This document shows positions 40,634 through 49,282 of a stretch of 55,169 nucleotides of DNA, piece by piece. Within the stretch, counting starts at the first letter, position 1. Each line of letters starts with the position of its first letter. The position numbers were made by a program, and so were the translations under genes. The DNA lies in the NCBI GenBank assembly GCA_022821145.1, contig JAJEEE010000027.1:1-55169 (forward strand), written 5' to 3'. The notes beneath the pieces were generated by a model, which searched no databases, was not told the origin of the DNA, and worked only from the letters and a program-made list of their open reading frames with translations. This DNA is from Acidobacteriota bacterium (GTDB lineage Bacteria; Acidobacteriota; Terriglobia; 20CM-2-55-15).

Positions 40634-41581
40634 ATGATCGAGTTATTCCGAAACATTCAGTTCGACTGGCTGAACCGGCGCCGATTGTTCTTCGCATTGT
40701 CGGCCGTCCTGCTGTTGGCCGGCATGGGTTCGATCCTGGCCCAGGGCTTGCAGTACGGCGTGGACTTCGAGGCGGGCGCGATCGTTCACGTACGGTTCGA
40801 TCAGCAGGTCCCCATCGAGGACATCCGCCAGGCTCTCCGGGCCGGGGCGGTGCCCGACGACGAGGTTCAGGAGCTCGGCGGCGCGGGGGCCGGCTACAAC
40901 GTGCTGATCCGGGTTGGAGAGAGCTTCGTCCAGGACGATCTGGGGCGCGGCCGGGAGGCGATCACGGCGGCGCTCGGCGAGGCGTACGCGGGGCAGTTCG
41001 AGGTCGTCAACTCGGAGTCGGTCGGGCCGAAGGTCGGCGAGGACCTGCGCCGCCAGGCGGTCCTGGCCACGTTGTACGCGCTGGGGGGCATCCTGGCCTA
41101 CATCGCGTTTCGCTTCGAGTGGATTTACGGCGCGGCGGCGGTGTTCGCGGTGTTTCACGACACGCTGATCACGTTGGGGTTCTTCTCGATCTTCCGGCAG
41201 GAGATCAATCTCACCGTGATCGCCGCTTTGCTGACGCTGGTCGGGTATTCGGTGAACGACACGATCGTCGTGTTCGACCGTGTTCGGGAGAACCTGAAGA
41301 TCAGTCGAAGGATGACCTTGCTCCAGATACTGAACAAGAGCGTCAACCAGACGCTGAGCCGCACGGTCCTGACCTCCGGCTTGACGCTGGTGGCCGCCCT
41401 GGCGATGTTCTTCTTCGGCGGCGAGGTGATCAACAACTTCGCGTTCGCGCTGGTCGTGGGCGTGTTGGTCGGGACGTATTCGTCGGTGGCCGTGGCCGCG
41501 CCGACGGTGTTGATCTACGAAAACTACCGGTTGCGCGCAAAGGCGCGCCTGATGGCCGCCGGCGAGGCTCGCGCCCGGTGA
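40634..41581 (+). CDS. secF: Protein translocase subunit SecF
   Basis: The 315-residue partner of SecD has FDWLNRRRLFFALSAVLLLAG at the first helix (FDWLNRRR, then hydrophobic), YGVDFEAGAIVHVRF, and GYSVNDTIVVFDRVRENL, the SecF signature in the fourth helix region. Six membrane helices in all. ATG 40634 is preceded by GTGA at 40630-40633. It ends before the TonB promoter region. Confidence 0.95.
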   Translation: MIELFRNIQFDWLNRRRLFFALSAVLLLAGMGSILAQGLQYGVDFEAGAIVHVRFDQQVPIEDIRQALRAGAVPDDEVQELGGAGAGYNVLIRVGESFVQDDLGRGREAITAALGEAYAGQFEVVNSESVGPKVGEDLRRQAVLATLYALGGILAYIAFRFEWIYGAAAVFAVFHDTLITLGFFSIFRQEINLTVIAALLTLVGYSVNDTIVVFDRVRENLKISRRMTLLQILNKSVNQTLSRTVLTSGLTLVAALAMFFFGGEVINNFAFALVVGVLVGTYSSVAVAAPTVLIYENYRLRAKARLMAAGEARAR

Positions 41582-41642
41582 CGGGACGGGCTCGGGAGGC
41601 CCGCGTTTCGGTCGGGTGATCGGGGGTTCCGGAGACGGGCAA

Positions 41643-41683
41643 TTGTGGTTGACATGCCGTCGGAACGGTTGATATAACCACAA
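41643..41683 (+). repeat. Perfect 8-bp inverted repeat spanning the tonB promoter
   Basis: TTGTGGTT (41643-41650) and AACCACAA (41676-41683) are perfect inverted repeats with 25 bp between them. Centre-to-centre spacing is 33 bp, about three helical turns. The left arm overlaps the first two bases of the -35 and the right arm overlaps the end of the -10. It may be an operator for a dimeric repressor. Confidence 0.5.
41649..41678 (+). promoter_or_regulatory. Near-consensus promoter of the tonB-exb operon (TTGACA-N18-TATAAC)
   Basis: A perfect -35 TTGACA (41649-41654) and TATAAC (41673-41678) are separated by 18 nt. The leader to ATG 41796 is about 110 nt and ends in GGGAGGTAG at 41780-41788. 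It is the strongest promoter match in the window. Confidence 0.72.
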
Positions 41684-41795
41684 CTCTTTTGCTCTTTTTG
41701 CGGAATGCCGCCGCTCCGTGGCAGTCGATCGACGCCGATTTTGCGTTGCCTGTGCTTGACGATCGAGTCGATAGTTTCGGGAGGTAGATGCCGTT

Positions 41796-42545
41796 ATGTT
41801 TGAAGACTCCATGCTTGAAGCAGGGCAGAAGAAGGTCGGGACGATGTTCATTTCGGTCGTCGTCCACGTCGTGTTGCTGGCTGTGCTGATCCTGATTCCG
41901 CTGGTCTACACCCAGGCATTGCCGACGCAGCAGTTGATGGCGATCCTTGTGACGCCGCCGCCGCCCCCCCCGCCGCCGCCGCCGCCGCCCGCTGAAGTGG
42001 CGCCGCCGCCGGAGGTCGTGGTCCAGGATGTCATCGAGATCGATCCGACGGCGATGATCGCGCCGACCGAGATTCCGGACGAGGTCGCCCGGATCGTGGA
42101 CGAAGCGCCGCGTCAGCAGGTGCGCGGAATCGTGGGCGGCACCTCGAGCAACCTCAGCGGCGTCCTCGGAGGCGTTCTGAAGTCGCAGGCCGCCGCGGCG
42201 CCGCCGCCGCCTCCGCCCCCGCCGCCCCCGCCGCCCCCGCCGCCCGCACCGGAGCGCCTTCGCGTCAGCGCGGGCGTCACGGCCGGAAACATCATCGAAG
42301 GCACGCAGGTCTCACCGGAGTATCCGCCGTTGGCGCGTCAAGCGCGTATCCAGGACACCGTAATTCTGGAGGCGATCATTGGCACCGACGGGACCATTCA
42401 GGACTTGCGTGTCGTTCGTGGGCATCCGCTGCTGTCTCCAGCTGCGGTGGAGGCCGTGCAGCAGTGGAGATACCGGCCGACGATGCTGAACAACGAGCCG
42501 GTCGAGGTGGTGACGACGATTACGGTGACCTTCTCGCTGAACTAG
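41796..42545 (+). CDS. tonB: TonB family energy-transducing protein
   Basis: The 249-residue protein has an N-terminal membrane helix (VVVHVVLLAVLILIPLVY), two long proline tracts (about residues 50-70 and 133-150) that span the periplasm, and a C-terminal TonB domain with YPPLARQARIQDTVILEAI and VVRGHPLLSPAAVEAVQQW. It couples ExbB/ExbD to outer-membrane receptors. The proline tracts are coded by CCG/CCC repeats that are hard to sequence. It begins the exb operon. Confidence 0.92.
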   Translation: MFEDSMLEAGQKKVGTMFISVVVHVVLLAVLILIPLVYTQALPTQQLMAILVTPPPPPPPPPPPPAEVAPPPEVVVQDVIEIDPTAMIAPTEIPDEVARIVDEAPRQQVRGIVGGTSSNLSGVLGGVLKSQAAAAPPPPPPPPPPPPPPPAPERLRVSAGVTAGNIIEGTQVSPEYPPLARQARIQDTVILEAIIGTDGTIQDLRVVRGHPLLSPAAVEAVQQWRYRPTMLNNEPVEVVTTITVTFSLN

Positions 42546-42615
42546 CAGCGGGAAGCCAACGTCGCGTTGACGGTTTAGAAGATCCAGAATCAGTTCGCAG
42601 GAGGATTGTGATCAC

Positions 42616-43338
42616 ATGTGGATGTTAAAGCTTAACTACATGGCGATGCTGCTGTTGCAGGCGGAAGTCGGTTTCGACTGGCGCTCCATGTGGAACCAGA
42701 TGGGGTTCCTGGCCAAGGCGGTGGTCGTCATTCTGGCGATCATGTCGGCGTGGTCCATCGGCGTGATGATCGACCGCTTTCTCTCGTATTCCAAGGCCCG
42801 GAAGCAGTCGCGCGAGTTCGCGCCGGCCGTGGCGGGTTGCCTGAAAGAGGGCAAGATCGAGGAAGCGATCAGCGTCGCCGAGCAGAACAAGAACAGCCAC
42901 CTCGCCAAGGTGGTCGAGGCCGGACTGCAGGAGTATCGGTCCCAGGGCGCCTCGACCGAGTTGTCCGGGGAGCAGATCGAGTCGTCCCGGCGGGCGTGCG
43001 AGCGCGCCGAGGCCATCGTCAACGCGGAGTTGAAGCGCGGGCTGTCGAGCCTGGCGACGATCGGGGCAACGGCGCCGTTCGTCGGGCTGTTCGGCACGAC
43101 GGTGGGCATCATCAACGCGTTCCAGGAAATGACTGAACAGCAGGCATCGGGTCTGGCGGCGGTGGCCGGCGGGATCTCCGAGGCTCTGGTCGCCACCGCG
43201 TTCGGCCTGTTCGTCGCCGTGCCTGCGGTCTGGGCGTTCAACTCGTTCACCAACCGCGTCGAGTCCTTCCAGATCGAAATGACCAACTCGTCGTCCGAGT
43301 TGATGGACTACTTCATCAAGAGGCAGGGAGGAAACTAG
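42616..43338 (+). CDS. exbB: MotA/TolQ/ExbB proton channel family protein
   Basis: The 240-residue protein has an N-terminal helix ([19 protein letters not shown]) and two C-terminal helices framing [20 protein letters not shown] and [20 protein letters not shown], which are the conserved proton-channel segments. AGGAGG at 42599-42604 precedes ATG 42616. The partner ExbD genes follow directly, so it forms the ExbBD motor for TonB. Confidence 0.92.
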   Translation: MWMLKLNYMAMLLLQAEVGFDWRSMWNQMGFLAKAVVVILAIMSAWSIGVMIDRFLSYSKARKQSREFAPAVAGCLKEGKIEEAISVAEQNKNSHLAKVVEAGLQEYRSQGASTELSGEQIESSRRACERAEAIVNAELKRGLSSLATIGATAPFVGLFGTTVGIINAFQEMTEQQASGLAAVAGGISEALVATAFGLFVAVPAVWAFNSFTNRVESFQIEMTNSSSELMDYFIKRQGGN

Positions 43339-43340
43339 CC

Positions 43341-43769
43341 ATGGCTATGACCGGCGGTGGCAACAAGGACGGGGTCAACGCGGACATCAACGTCACGCCG
43401 ATGGCGGACGTGATGCTGGTGTTGCTGATCATCTTCATGGTGATCACGCCGATGCTCCAGAAGGGTGTGACCGTGGAGATGGCGCAGACCGACAATCCGC
43501 GGGACATGGACGAGGCCGAGGCGGAAGACTCCGTGCTGATCTCGGTGACGCGTGACAGCAAGTACTACCTGAACGCCGCGGAATACCAGATCGACGAGAT
43601 CGGCGAGGAAGTGAACCGGCTCCTCGAAGGCAAGACCGAACGCGTGGTCTACGTCAAGAGCGATTTCCGCGCGCTCTACGGAGACGTCGTCGCGGTCGTG
43701 AACGCGGTGCGCGGTTCCGCCGTCGACCAGGTCGGCCTGTTGACCGAGCGCCGCGACGCGATCAACTAG
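43341..43769 (+). CDS. exbD: Biopolymer transport protein ExbD (first copy)
   Basis: The 142-residue protein has one membrane helix in INVTPMADVMLVLLIIFMVI, with the conserved proton-relay Asp in MADVML, and a periplasmic domain ending in VDQVGLLTERRDAIN. It starts 2 nt after exbB with GGGAGGAAA as ribosome binding site. It partners ExbB and differs strongly in its C-terminal half from the second copy, so the duplicates are not recent. Confidence 0.93.
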   Translation: MAMTGGGNKDGVNADINVTPMADVMLVLLIIFMVITPMLQKGVTVEMAQTDNPRDMDEAEAEDSVLISVTRDSKYYLNAAEYQIDEIGEEVNRLLEGKTERVVYVKSDFRALYGDVVAVVNAVRGSAVDQVGLLTERRDAIN

Positions 43770-43780
43770 CGGGAGGAACG

Positions 43781-44215
43781 ATGTCCGGAAAGAAGCCCGA
43801 CAAGCTGAGTTCGAAGTCCGACATCAACATCACGCCGCTGATCGACGTGCTGCTGGTGTTGCTGGTGATCTTCATGGTCATCACGCCGCTCACCCCCCGG
43901 GGGTTGGATACCGCCATCCCGCAGCCGCCGCCCCCCGGATCGCCGCCGCCGCCGCCGGACGCCCTCGATCGGACCGTCGTGATCTCGATCGACGGCAGCA
44001 ACCGGATCATGATCAACCAGGACGCGACGGAATTGCGCGACCTGGGCGCGCGGTTGGGGGACATCTTCAAGACACGCAACGATCGCACCATCTTCGTCAA
44101 CGCCGACCATGGACTGCTGTTCAACGACGTTGCCACGGTCATCGACATCGCCAAGGGCGCGGGCGTGGACAAGGTCGGCCTGATGCCCGAGCAGATCGCG
44201 ACCGGAGGCAACTAG
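43781..44215 (+). CDS. exbD: Biopolymer transport protein ExbD (second copy, Pro-rich insert)
   Basis: The 144-residue protein has the helix INITPLIDVLLVLLVIFMVI with the relay Asp in LIDVLL. After it a proline stretch, PQPPPPGSPPPPPDAL, precedes the periplasmic domain. That stretch is unusual for ExbD and might fit the Pro-rich TonB. GGGAGG precedes ATG 43781. Two ExbDs with one ExbB suggest a heteromeric motor or alternative assemblies. Confidence 0.92.
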   Translation: MSGKKPDKLSSKSDINITPLIDVLLVLLVIFMVITPLTPRGLDTAIPQPPPPGSPPPPPDALDRTVVISIDGSNRIMINQDATELRDLGARLGDIFKTRNDRTIFVNADHGLLFNDVATVIDIAKGAGVDKVGLMPEQIATGGN

Positions 44216-44239
44216 GGCGCCCGGAGGTAAAGGGACACA

Positions 44240-45076
44240 ATGCAGCATAAGAAGAGCCTGCCGGCCCTCGTGGTCTTCCTGTCGCTGGGCCTGGTCGGTG
44301 GGTGCAACTGGTACAACTCCCGGGACAACCTGAACCGGGGCGTCCAGGCGTACGCGGCGTCGAACTACCCGTTGGCGGTCGAACATTTCCAGACCGCGCT
44401 GGAGTTCGATCCCGAGGTTCCCAACGCGGAGTTGTACCTGGGACTGTCCTACGCGGGCCAGTACGTTCCGCAGATCCCCGACACCGAATCCTTCGCGGAT
44501 CTGGCCATCGAGACCTACCTCTCGGTGCTCGACAGGGACCCCGAAAACACGACAGCCATCGGCGGGCTTGCCGCCATCTACCAGAGCCGGCTCGATCTGG
44601 ACAACGCCCGGGAGTACTACGAGCGTTGGGCCGAGGTGGATCCGGAGAACCCTACCGCCCACTACAGCGCGGGCAGCATCAACTGGCACATCGTCAACCT
44701 CTCGAATCCCGAGTTGGTATTTGACGATCCGTTGGCGACCCTCCCGCTGACCGCGGAAGAGGAGGCGATGAGCGAGGAGGAATTGGAGGCCGCGATGGCC
44801 GCCGAGCGCGATGAAATCACGCAGCTCGTCGAGGTCGGGCAGCAAGCACTGGACCGCGCGATCGAGTTGGATGAGAACTACGAAGACGCGTTGACCATGA
44901 AGAACCTCCTGTATCGCGTGTTGGCGCACATGATTCCCGTGGACACCGACGACGAGGAAGCCTTGGCGAGAAGGGAAGAACTCGTGGCTCTGGCCGACGA
45001 GTGGTTCGACGAAGCCACAGCGGCGCGGGAACGAAACCAGGAGGAAGCGACTGCCGAGTTCGGCGTCGTCGAGTAG
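44240..45076 (+). CDS. TPR lipoprotein of the Exb operon
   Basis: The 278-residue protein has a lipoprotein signal ending LVGGC (Cys22), then about three to four tetratricopeptide units: LNRGVQAYAASNYPLAVEHF, AELYLGLSYAGQ and AIYQSRLDLDNAREYYERWA. The C-terminal part is Glu- and Ala-rich with a coiled-coil look. It probably sits in the inner or outer membrane facing the periplasm. The operon position suggests a TonB-linked role. GGAGGT precedes ATG 44240. Confidence 0.82.
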   Translation: MQHKKSLPALVVFLSLGLVGGCNWYNSRDNLNRGVQAYAASNYPLAVEHFQTALEFDPEVPNAELYLGLSYAGQYVPQIPDTESFADLAIETYLSVLDRDPENTTAIGGLAAIYQSRLDLDNAREYYERWAEVDPENPTAHYSAGSINWHIVNLSNPELVFDDPLATLPLTAEEEAMSEEELEAAMAAERDEITQLVEVGQQALDRAIELDENYEDALTMKNLLYRVLAHMIPVDTDDEEALARREELVALADEWFDEATAARERNQEEATAEFGVVE

Positions 45077-45099
45077 TCCGAAACCGGTTCATCGGATCG

Positions 45100-45127
45100 A
45101 GGGCCACCCTTCGGGGTGGCTCTTTTG
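45100..45127 (+). terminator. Rho-independent terminator after the tonB-exb-TPR operon
   Basis: A 10-bp stem (45100-45109 with 45114-45123, including one G-T pair) closes on a TTCG loop at 45110-45113 and is followed by a T run at 45123-45126. It lies 24 nt after the TPR stop. Confidence 0.8.
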
Positions 45128-45132
45128 CATGG

Positions 45133-45171
45133 CCCCGATTGATCGCGCCGTCAATCGGGGTTCGGCTTTTT
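45133..45171 (+). terminator. Second hairpin with T-tract directly upstream of rel
   Basis: CCCCGATTGA (45133-45142) pairs perfectly with TCAATCGGGG (45151-45160) over an 8-nt loop, followed by TTTTT at 45167-45171 after a 6-nt offset. Its right arm falls where a -35 for the rel promoter would be. It may reinforce the first terminator. Confidence 0.55.
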
Positions 45172-45174
45172 CGC

Positions 45175-45180
45175 TACAAT
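45175..45180 (+). promoter_or_regulatory. -10 element (TACAAT) of rel
   Basis: TACAAT ends 10 nt before ATG 45191. CCAGG in the gap is at best a weak ribosome binding site, so the transcript is probably leaderless or has a very short leader. Confidence 0.5.
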
Positions 45181-45190
45181 TGGGGCCAGG

Positions 45191-47395
45191 ATGATTCGAC
45201 TCGAACAGATCCTGGAGACCGTCCGCAAGCAACATCCCGAGGACGACCTCGAAGTCATCCGCCGGGCGTACATCTTCTCCGCGAAAGAGCACAAGGGGCA
45301 GGTCCGTGCCTCGGGCGAGCCCTACTTGACCCACCCGCTCGAGGTGGCCAACGTCCTCGCGGAGATGAAGATGGACGCCGTCACCGTCAGCGTCGGCCTT
45401 CTCCACGATGTCGTCGAGGACACGCTCACGTCCATCGAACGCCTCGAAGCGGTGTTCGGGCCGGAAATCGCGCATATCGTCGACGCCTTGACCAAGATCA
45501 GTCAGATCCACTTCACATCGAGGGAGCACAAGCAGGCCGAGAACTTCCGCAAGATGCTGCTGGCGATGAGCGATGACGTCCGCGTGATCATCGTCAAGCT
45601 CGCCGACCGTCTGCACAACATGCGCACCCTGCGTCACTTGAAGTCGGACCGGCGCGAAGCCATCGCCCGCGAGACCCTCGATATCTATGCCCCGCTCGCG
45701 CATCGGCTCGGGATGGGAAGAGTGCGAGGCGAGCTGGAAGACGTCGCCTTCAGCTTCCTCGACACCGAGGCCTACACCAGCCTCAAGAAGGCCGTGGAGG
45801 AAAAGCGCAAGGTCAACGACGAGTTCCTTGCCGAGGTCCGGACCGAGGTCGAGCAGAAGATGGCCGAACACCACATTCCGTGCCAAACGGAAGCGCGGAT
45901 CAAGCGGCTGTATTCGATTCACCACAAGCTCCGCCGGCAGCGGATTTCGCTGGACCAGGTCTACGACCTTCTGGCCGTTCGCATCGTTACCGACGACATC
46001 AAGAACTGCTACGCCGCGCTCGGTGTGATTCACAATACGTGGCGGCCCGTTCCGGGCCGCATCAAGGACTTCATCGCGATGCCGCGGCCCAACATGTACC
46101 AGTCGCTGCATACGTCGGTGATCGCCCACGGCCAACCCTTCGAGATACAGATCCGTACGGAGGAGATGCATCGGGTGGCCGAGGAGGGAATCGCGGCGCA
46201 CTGGAAGTACAAGGACGGCAAGCTGGTAGCGGACGACCGCGAGGACCAGCGCGTTTCGTGGTTGCGGCACCTGGTCGAGTGGCAGCAGGAGATGAAGGAT
46301 CCCACGGACTTCCTCAACACGCTGAAGGTCGATCTGTATCCCGAGGAAGTCTACACGTTCACTCCGATGGGGAAAGTCGTCACGTTGCCCCGCGACGCCA
46401 CGCCGGTGGATTTCGCGTACGCGATCCATACCGAGGTCGGGCACACGTGCGTGGGCGCCAAGGTCAACGGCCGGTTGTTGCCGTTGCGGACGCGGCTGTC
46501 GAACGGCGACATCGTGGAGATCGTCACGCAGACCGGACACCACCCGAGCCGCGATTGGCTCAACTTCGTCCGGACGTCGAGAGCGCGGAACAAGATACGG
46601 CATTGGCTGACCGTGCAGGAACGAACCAAGTCGATCGAGCTGGGACGGAAGTTCCTCGAGAAGGAAGCTCGGAAGTACAAGGTCGGCGTGAAGGCGCTCG
46701 TGGACGGCGAGGGTCTGGCCGAAATCGCCTCGGAGTACGGCTGCAGCAAGGTCGAGGACCTGTTGTCCGGCATCGGCTACGGGAAGATCTCGGCCCACGG
46801 CGTACTGGAGAAGGTCTATCCGGAGTTGTCGCAAACGCCCGCGGGACAGGGATCGAAGCTGTCCGCCGTGGTCAAGCGCGTTCTCGGATTCGGCGAGGAC
46901 GTCACGGTCAAGGTCCGGGGCATGGACGATCTGCTCGTCTACCGCGCCAAGTGCTGCAACCCCATACGCGGAGAAGCCATCATCGGCTACGTGACTCGCG
47001 GCAAGGGGGTGGCGGTGCACTCCAAGGATTGCGCCAACGTGCAGAACCTGATGTACGAGGCCGATCGCAGGATCGACGTCGAATGGGCGGGCAAGCCGGC
47101 CGACAGGGAGACCTACTCGGTGAACCTGGCCATCAGCAGCGAGGACCGTCCCGGAATACTCGCCGCGATTTCCTCGGCCGTGTCGGGTGTCCAGGCCAAT
47201 ATCCTGGACATGTCCGCCCGGACCGACGAGGAACGCGGCGTCATCGACATGACCGTGCAGATCCCCGACATGAAGCACCTGGAGAAGGTCATCGCCTCGG
47301 TCCGCCGGCTGGACGGCGTGTTCGACGTCCAACGCACGGCCAGCGTTCCCGACAGCCCGGTCGCGGACGCGACCAAGGTGGGAAGCGATGCCTAG
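45191..47395 (+). CDS. rel: Bifunctional (p)ppGpp synthetase/hydrolase
   Basis: The 734-residue protein has an HD hydrolase domain (HPLEVANVLAEM, GLLHDVVEDT), the synthetase domain (AVRIVTDDIKNCYAALG, RIKDFIAMPRPNMYQSLHT), a TGS domain (VYTFTPMGKVVTLPRDATPV) and a C-terminal ACT domain (RPGILAAISSAVSG). The intact HD Asp pair and synthetase residues point to a Rel/SpoT-type enzyme that makes and degrades the stringent alarmone. It overlaps ridA by 8 nt. Confidence 0.95.
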   Translation: MIRLEQILETVRKQHPEDDLEVIRRAYIFSAKEHKGQVRASGEPYLTHPLEVANVLAEMKMDAVTVSVGLLHDVVEDTLTSIERLEAVFGPEIAHIVDALTKISQIHFTSREHKQAENFRKMLLAMSDDVRVIIVKLADRLHNMRTLRHLKSDRREAIARETLDIYAPLAHRLGMGRVRGELEDVAFSFLDTEAYTSLKKAVEEKRKVNDEFLAEVRTEVEQKMAEHHIPCQTEARIKRLYSIHHKLRRQRISLDQVYDLLAVRIVTDDIKNCYAALGVIHNTWRPVPGRIKDFIAMPRPNMYQSLHTSVIAHGQPFEIQIRTEEMHRVAEEGIAAHWKYKDGKLVADDREDQRVSWLRHLVEWQQEMKDPTDFLNTLKVDLYPEEVYTFTPMGKVVTLPRDATPVDFAYAIHTEVGHTCVGAKVNGRLLPLRTRLSNGDIVEIVTQTGHHPSRDWLNFVRTSRARNKIRHWLTVQERTKSIELGRKFLEKEARKYKVGVKALVDGEGLAEIASEYGCSKVEDLLSGIGYGKISAHGVLEKVYPELSQTPAGQGSKLSAVVKRVLGFGEDVTVKVRGMDDLLVYRAKCCNPIRGEAIIGYVTRGKGVAVHSKDCANVQNLMYEADRRIDVEWAGKPADRETYSVNLAISSEDRPGILAAISSAVSGVQANILDMSARTDEERGVIDMTVQIPDMKHLEKVIASVRRLDGVFDVQRTASVPDSPVADATKVGSDA

Positions 47396-47807
47396 GTCCG
47401 TCATCTCCACCCGGGGCGCTCCCGCGGCGATCGGCCCCTACTCGCAGGCCATCCGCGCCGGCGACACCGTTTTCGTTTCCGGCCAGATCGCGCTGGATCC
47501 GGCAACAGGCGACCTGATCGAGGACGTGTCGATCCAGGCGCAGGCGCGCCGGTCGCTGGAGAACATCGCGGCCATCCTCGGCGCCGCCGGCGCGTCGATG
47601 GACGATGTCGTCAAGGTCACGGTCTACCTGGCGGACATGAGCGACTTCAAGGAAGTGAACCGCGTCTACGGCGAGTTCTTCGGCGCGAGCCCCCCGGCGC
47701 GGGCCACGGTGGCCGTGCGGGGACTGCCGCTCGGCGTTGCCGTCGAAATGGACTGCATCGCCATCGTCGGGGAGGGCGTCGAAGCCGATGGAGGCAACCT
47801 GAAATGA
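47388..47807 (+). CDS. ridA: RidA family enamine/imine deaminase
   Basis: The 139-residue protein has APAAIGPYSQAIRAGDTVFV at the N-terminus and ARATVAVRGLPLGVAVEMD, including the conserved Arg that binds the carboxylate. RidA hydrolyses reactive 2-aminoacrylate and related imines from PLP enzymes. The ATG is 8 nt inside the rel end. It is co-transcribed with rel and the downstream hydrolase (ATGA overlap). Confidence 0.93.
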   Translation: MPRSVISTRGAPAAIGPYSQAIRAGDTVFVSGQIALDPATGDLIEDVSIQAQARRSLENIAAILGAAGASMDDVVKVTVYLADMSDFKEVNRVYGEFFGASPPARATVAVRGLPLGVAVEMDCIAIVGEGVEADGGNLK

Positions 47808-48952
47808 TCACCCCCACGTTCCGGGCCCGGACCGCCGTCTCCGTGTCGATCGCGTTCGGCGCCTTCGGCGGCGCGTCCCCGGCGGCCCAGGATGACGGTC
47901 TTGCCACGATCGATCACTATGTGCCCGTCGTGTCCACGGCCCCGTCGATGGACGGCGAGATCGCCCAACTCTATGTCCGCGAGCGCGTGCGTCCCGAGGT
48001 CGTCGCGCGGGGAGGGCGCCTGGAAGGCCGCGTGGCGCTGTTCGTTCACGGCGCGGGCACGCCCGCCGAGGTGGCTTTCGACGTTCCTCATGACGGGTAC
48101 AGTTGGATGGCGGCGCTCGCATCCTCGGGCTTCGATGTCTTCTCGATGGACATGACCGGCTACGGCCGGTCGACGCGGCCAACGGTGATGAACGATCCCT
48201 GCAACCTGTCCGAGGCCCAGCAGGCCGACATGGCGCCCCTGTTCCTGGAAGCCCCGTGCGATCCCAGCTACCCGTATGCCGCCACCACGATCGCCTCGGA
48301 CTGGAACGACATCGACGCGGTCGTGGACTATCTTCGCGAGTTGCGAGGCGTGGAGCGCGTGAGCCTCCTGGGTTGGTCGCTGGGCGGGCCCCGTGCCGGC
48401 GGATACGCGGCCCGGCACCCCGACAAGGTGGGTCGCATCGTGCTGCTGGCGCCGGCCTATTTCCGCGGTGTTTCCGCCGATCCGCCGGAGCTGCCGGCGC
48501 CCGGCGCGGCGATGACCAAGCAGTCGCGGAGGGACTTCGTCGCGAACTGGGACCGGCAGGTGGGGTGTCCGTCCCAGTACGAACCGGCCGTCAGCGACGC
48601 CGTGTGGCGGGCCATGATGGAGTCCGACCCGGTCGGCGCCACATGGGGGCCCGGCGTCCGGCGCGCGCCCCGGACCACGAACTGGGGATGGACTCCGGAC
48701 GTCGTCGGGGCCATGGAAACGCCGATGCTGCTGGTGGCCGGCATCCACGACGCGCAGATCGCGGCGGAGCGTGTACGCGAGCTTTACGAAGACCTCGGGG
48801 TCGAGGACAAGGTCCTGATCGATTTGGGTTGCGCGTCGCACAACGCGATGTGGGAGACGAACCGGACCCTGTTGTACGACGCGTCGATCGAGTGGTTGCG
48901 CGACGGCACGGTAAACGGCGACCGCGTCGGCGTGTTCAGGATGGGTTACTAG
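47804..48952 (+). CDS. Secreted alpha/beta hydrolase
   Basis: The 382-residue protein has a hydrophobic leader (AVSVSIAFGAFGGASPAAQ), an oxyanion segment LFVHGAGTPAEVAF, a nucleophile elbow GWSLGG with Ser, Asp in GIHDAQIAAERV and His in GCASHNAMWE, so the triad is complete. The substrate is unknown; the fold covers esterases, lipases and haloalkane-type hydrolases. It overlaps ridA by 4 nt. It converges with the small minus-strand gene. Confidence 0.82.
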   Translation: MITPTFRARTAVSVSIAFGAFGGASPAAQDDGLATIDHYVPVVSTAPSMDGEIAQLYVRERVRPEVVARGGRLEGRVALFVHGAGTPAEVAFDVPHDGYSWMAALASSGFDVFSMDMTGYGRSTRPTVMNDPCNLSEAQQADMAPLFLEAPCDPSYPYAATTIASDWNDIDAVVDYLRELRGVERVSLLGWSLGGPRAGGYAARHPDKVGRIVLLAPAYFRGVSADPPELPAPGAAMTKQSRRDFVANWDRQVGCPSQYEPAVSDAVWRAMMESDPVGATWGPGVRRAPRTTNWGWTPDVVGAMETPMLLVAGIHDAQIAAERVRELYEDLGVEDKVLIDLGCASHNAMWETNRTLLYDASIEWLRDGTVNGDRVGVFRMGY

Positions 48953-48961
48953 CGCCCCGGC

Positions 48962-49255
48962 TCAGTGAACCCGGTAGGCCGGGTCGAGCTTCGAGCGCGA
49001 CAAGCTGGTGACGACGTCGATGCGCTCCAGGAGGCGTTCGGCCAGTTCCTTGAAGTTGTCGGCCTCCGACATCTTGTCGATCTCGTCGATGATCTTCTTG
49101 AGCACGCCTTCGATCTCGACGTACGTCTCCTCGGGGTAGAACGTCTTCTGCGTTTCGAGGCGCGCCTTGTGGCGAACGAACTCCTCCTTGTAGAAGTTCG
49201 CGATCTCCTTCCTCATCCGTTCGGAGACACGCTTCCTCGGGTTGCGGACGCTCAT
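48962..49255 (-). CDS. Small conserved hypothetical protein upstream of gatB operon end
   Basis: The 97-residue protein starts MSVRNPRKRVSERMRKEIAN and is charged and helical, with VEIEGVLKKIIDEIDKMS suggesting a short coiled coil. It ends SRSKLDPAYRVH. No known family is recognised. It has its own -10 candidate, TATAGT on the minus strand at 49264-49269, 8 nt before ATG 49255. It sits 27 nt after the gatB stop. Confidence 0.65.
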   Translation of the reverse strand: MSVRNPRKRVSERMRKEIANFYKEEFVRHKARLETQKTFYPEETYVEIEGVLKKIIDEIDKMSEADNFKELAERLLERIDVVTSLSRSKLDPAYRVH

Positions 49256-49263
49256 GCCGGGGG

Positions 49264-49269
49264 ACTATA
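49264..49269 (-). promoter_or_regulatory. -10 element (TATAGT, minus strand) of the 97-residue protein gene
   Basis: TATAGT ends 8 nt before the ATG at 49253-49255, with only a C/G-run between, so the mRNA would be leaderless. Confidence 0.45.
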
Positions 49270-49282
49270 CCTTCAGTCGCGT

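Noticed and set aside
41950-42250. CCG/CCC runs as a tandem repeat array
   Set aside because: They encode the expected proline-rich spacer of TonB; only assembly accuracy is a concern.
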